A stretch of DNA of 64,000 bases from Franzmannia pantelleriensis (GTDB lineage Bacteria; Pseudomonadota; Gammaproteobacteria; Pseudomonadales; Halomonadaceae). Made by a program: the position numbers and the translations under genes. Under the pieces are notes generated by a model. It saw nothing but the letters and a program-made list of their open reading frames with translations. It did no database searches and had not been told where the DNA came from. Of this stretch, positions 62,927 to 64,000 are shown piece by piece. The stretch spans positions 419,538 to 483,537 of the forward strand of contig NZ_FNGH01000002.1 in NCBI RefSeq assembly GCF_900102875.1. The letters run 5' to 3'. Position 1 is the first letter of the stretch. Each line of letters starts with the position of its first letter.

Positions 62927-63541
62927 ATGAGTATAAAAGCTGTTGTATTTGATTTAGATGGTGTCTACTTCGAAAGTGGAACCGATAACTTCGCGGCTTC
63001 TTTGAGGCGAGTTTATGGTTTGACACAGCGTCAAATTGAAGATATATACCTCAACAGCGAAGAGATGAAAAGATTAAAGCGTGGTGAAATCACCAGCCGT
63101 TATTTCTGGGAATTTGCAATCCAGAAATGGAATGTGGAAGCGACACAAAGCGAACTCATAGCCATGATGCTTTCGGGATATGATGTTAGAGAAGAAACAC
63201 GGCGATATGTTGAAAACCTGAGGGAGTCAGGTATTAAGACTGCAATTTGCACGAATAATTTTAGCGATCGAATAGAAGGTCTAAAGGAAAAATTTAATCT
63301 GGATCAGCACTTTGATAGCATTGTGGTTTCTTGCGAAATAGGTGCTGCCAAACCATGCGCTCAAATTTTCAATCACCTTGCAGATGAGCTAAACTTGAGC
63401 CCGAATGAAATTGTAATGAGTGATGATAAAGAGTCAAACGTTGTTGCTTTGCAAGAGCTTGGTTTCGAGGCTTTTTTATATGAAGACTGGGAAGGCTTTG
63501 TCGACAATATAAACAAATTTATAGGGCCAAACCTAGCGTAA
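62927..63541 (+). CDS. HAD-superfamily phosphatase on AT-rich DNA
   Basis: A 204-residue haloacid-dehalogenase-like hydrolase. Motif I is VVFDLDGVYFESG (nucleophile Asp near residue 8), motif II AICTNNFSD (Thr/Asn), motif III lysine in EIGAAKPCAQIF and motif IV VMSDDKESNVVALQELGF. It resembles small-molecule phosphatases/epoxide-hydrolase-N-like HADs. Codons are A/T-rich (TTTGATTTAGATGG), unlike all other genes here, so it was probably acquired. ATG 62927 is used; a TTG 9 bases upstream is less likely. Confidence 0.85.
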   Translation: MSIKAVVFDLDGVYFESGTDNFAASLRRVYGLTQRQIEDIYLNSEEMKRLKRGEITSRYFWEFAIQKWNVEATQSELIAMMLSGYDVREETRRYVENLRESGIKTAICTNNFSDRIEGLKEKFNLDQHFDSIVVSCEIGAAKPCAQIFNHLADELNLSPNEIVMSDDKESNVVALQELGFEAFLYEDWEGFVDNINKFIGPNLA

Positions 63542-63721
63542 GAAATGGAAACTGAGCAGGCGGCAAAGACTTATAACCAGTGCAGGCACGGCGACGCCCT
63601 TTCCATTGCGCCTTCGGCTCCATTCCAAGTGCGCGCGTGCTGCAAGCGTTGTGGCTGTAGAAAAAGCCCACAGCCCACGCCGTTTTGGTAGGATCGGGAA
63701 AACAGCCTAGGAGTGGTCAGC

Positions 63722-64000
63722 ATGCCCCGCTTCAAGCCCTACAACCATGATCAGAACGCCATGGTGGTGATCAACTACCAGGACCAGCTGCAGCCCGGCA
63801 CCTTTGAGCACGCCGTGCACTATCTGATCGAACACAAGCTGGACCTGTCGGTTTTCCATCCCCAATACCGCAACCACGATACGGGTCGGCTTGCCTATGC
63901 CCCCGCCATCCTGCTGAAAATCATCTTGTTCGCCTACTCCAAGGGGATCACCTCCAGCCGCGAGATGCAATGGTGCTGTGAAACCAACATCATCTTCAAG
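63722..64000 (+). mobile_element. IS1182-type transposase (partial, N-terminus only)
   Basis: The frame from ATG 63722 runs to the window edge (93 codons): MPRFKPYNHDQNAMVVINYQ, LQPGTFEHAVHYLIEHKLDLSVF, RLAYAPAILLKIILFAYSKGITSSREMQ. This is the N-terminal DUF772 part of IS1182-family transposases (P-ILLK---YAYS-GI-SSR). GGAG precedes the ATG by about 9 bases. The left end of the element should lie upstream, within 63542-63721, but I could not identify its inverted repeat without the right end. Confidence 0.8.

Overview
The window is about 64 kb of high-GC, gene-dense DNA with acidic, Halomonas-type proteins. The gene families (YajQ, PA0069-like radical SAM protein, TAXI-TRAP, aerobic cob genes) point to a gammaproteobacterium of the Halomonadaceae. 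This is inferred from composition and family content; no rRNA or tRNA gene is visible. Genes sit tightly, often with ATGA or TGATG stop/start overlaps.

Left part (1-33.6 kb). This holds general metabolism and transport: a partial RimK-family ATP-grasp gene, a GNAT acetyltransferase, YajQ and the corrinoid adenosyltransferase CobO. A five-gene uptake operon follows (NitT/TauT-type ABC transporter, TSUP permease, amidase) behind a near-perfect sigma-54 promoter. Next come a Glu/Leu-type dehydrogenase, a ferric-reductase-like flavoprotein, a nitroreductase, an EAL-CBS-GGDEF protein, an SDR/MFS pair and a TAXI-TRAP transporter. An ABC transporter of the AfuABC/FbpABC type lies behind a three-repeat Pho box and is followed by a secreted 5'-nucleotidase. 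A SuhB-like phosphatase, a glycosyltransferase, a GST, a CDF efflux protein and an SOS-box-linked radical SAM/lipoprotein-hydrolase pair complete this part.

Right part (33.7-61.8 kb). This is one large cobalamin locus in two halves. The first half is nucleotide-loop assembly and uptake: cobT, cbiB, cobD, cobU, cobS, cobC and a second CobU-like gene, then a cobalamin riboswitch and btuBFCD. A minus-strand FecBCD-type ABC transporter of unknown substrate stands between the halves. The second half starts with another cobalamin riboswitch and runs through a ChlI/ChlD-type chelatase subunit, cobB, cobW, cobN, cobG, cobH, cobI and cobJ, with cobK (minus strand) and cobL. CobG and CobN indicate the oxygen-dependent, late-cobalt-insertion route. 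cobA, cobM, cobF and cobQ are not in the window.

The most striking observation is a palindromic, MITE-like element with perfect 16-bp inverted ends inserted in frame near the start of cobG. A shortened relative of the same element is fused in frame into cobN, in the same orientation and the same reading frame. A second repeat type, a structured intergenic element with compensatory stem changes, occurs twice in the cobalamin locus. The right edge (62.4-64 kb) looks acquired: a REP-like hairpin, an AT-rich HAD-phosphatase gene and the start of an IS1182-type transposase.
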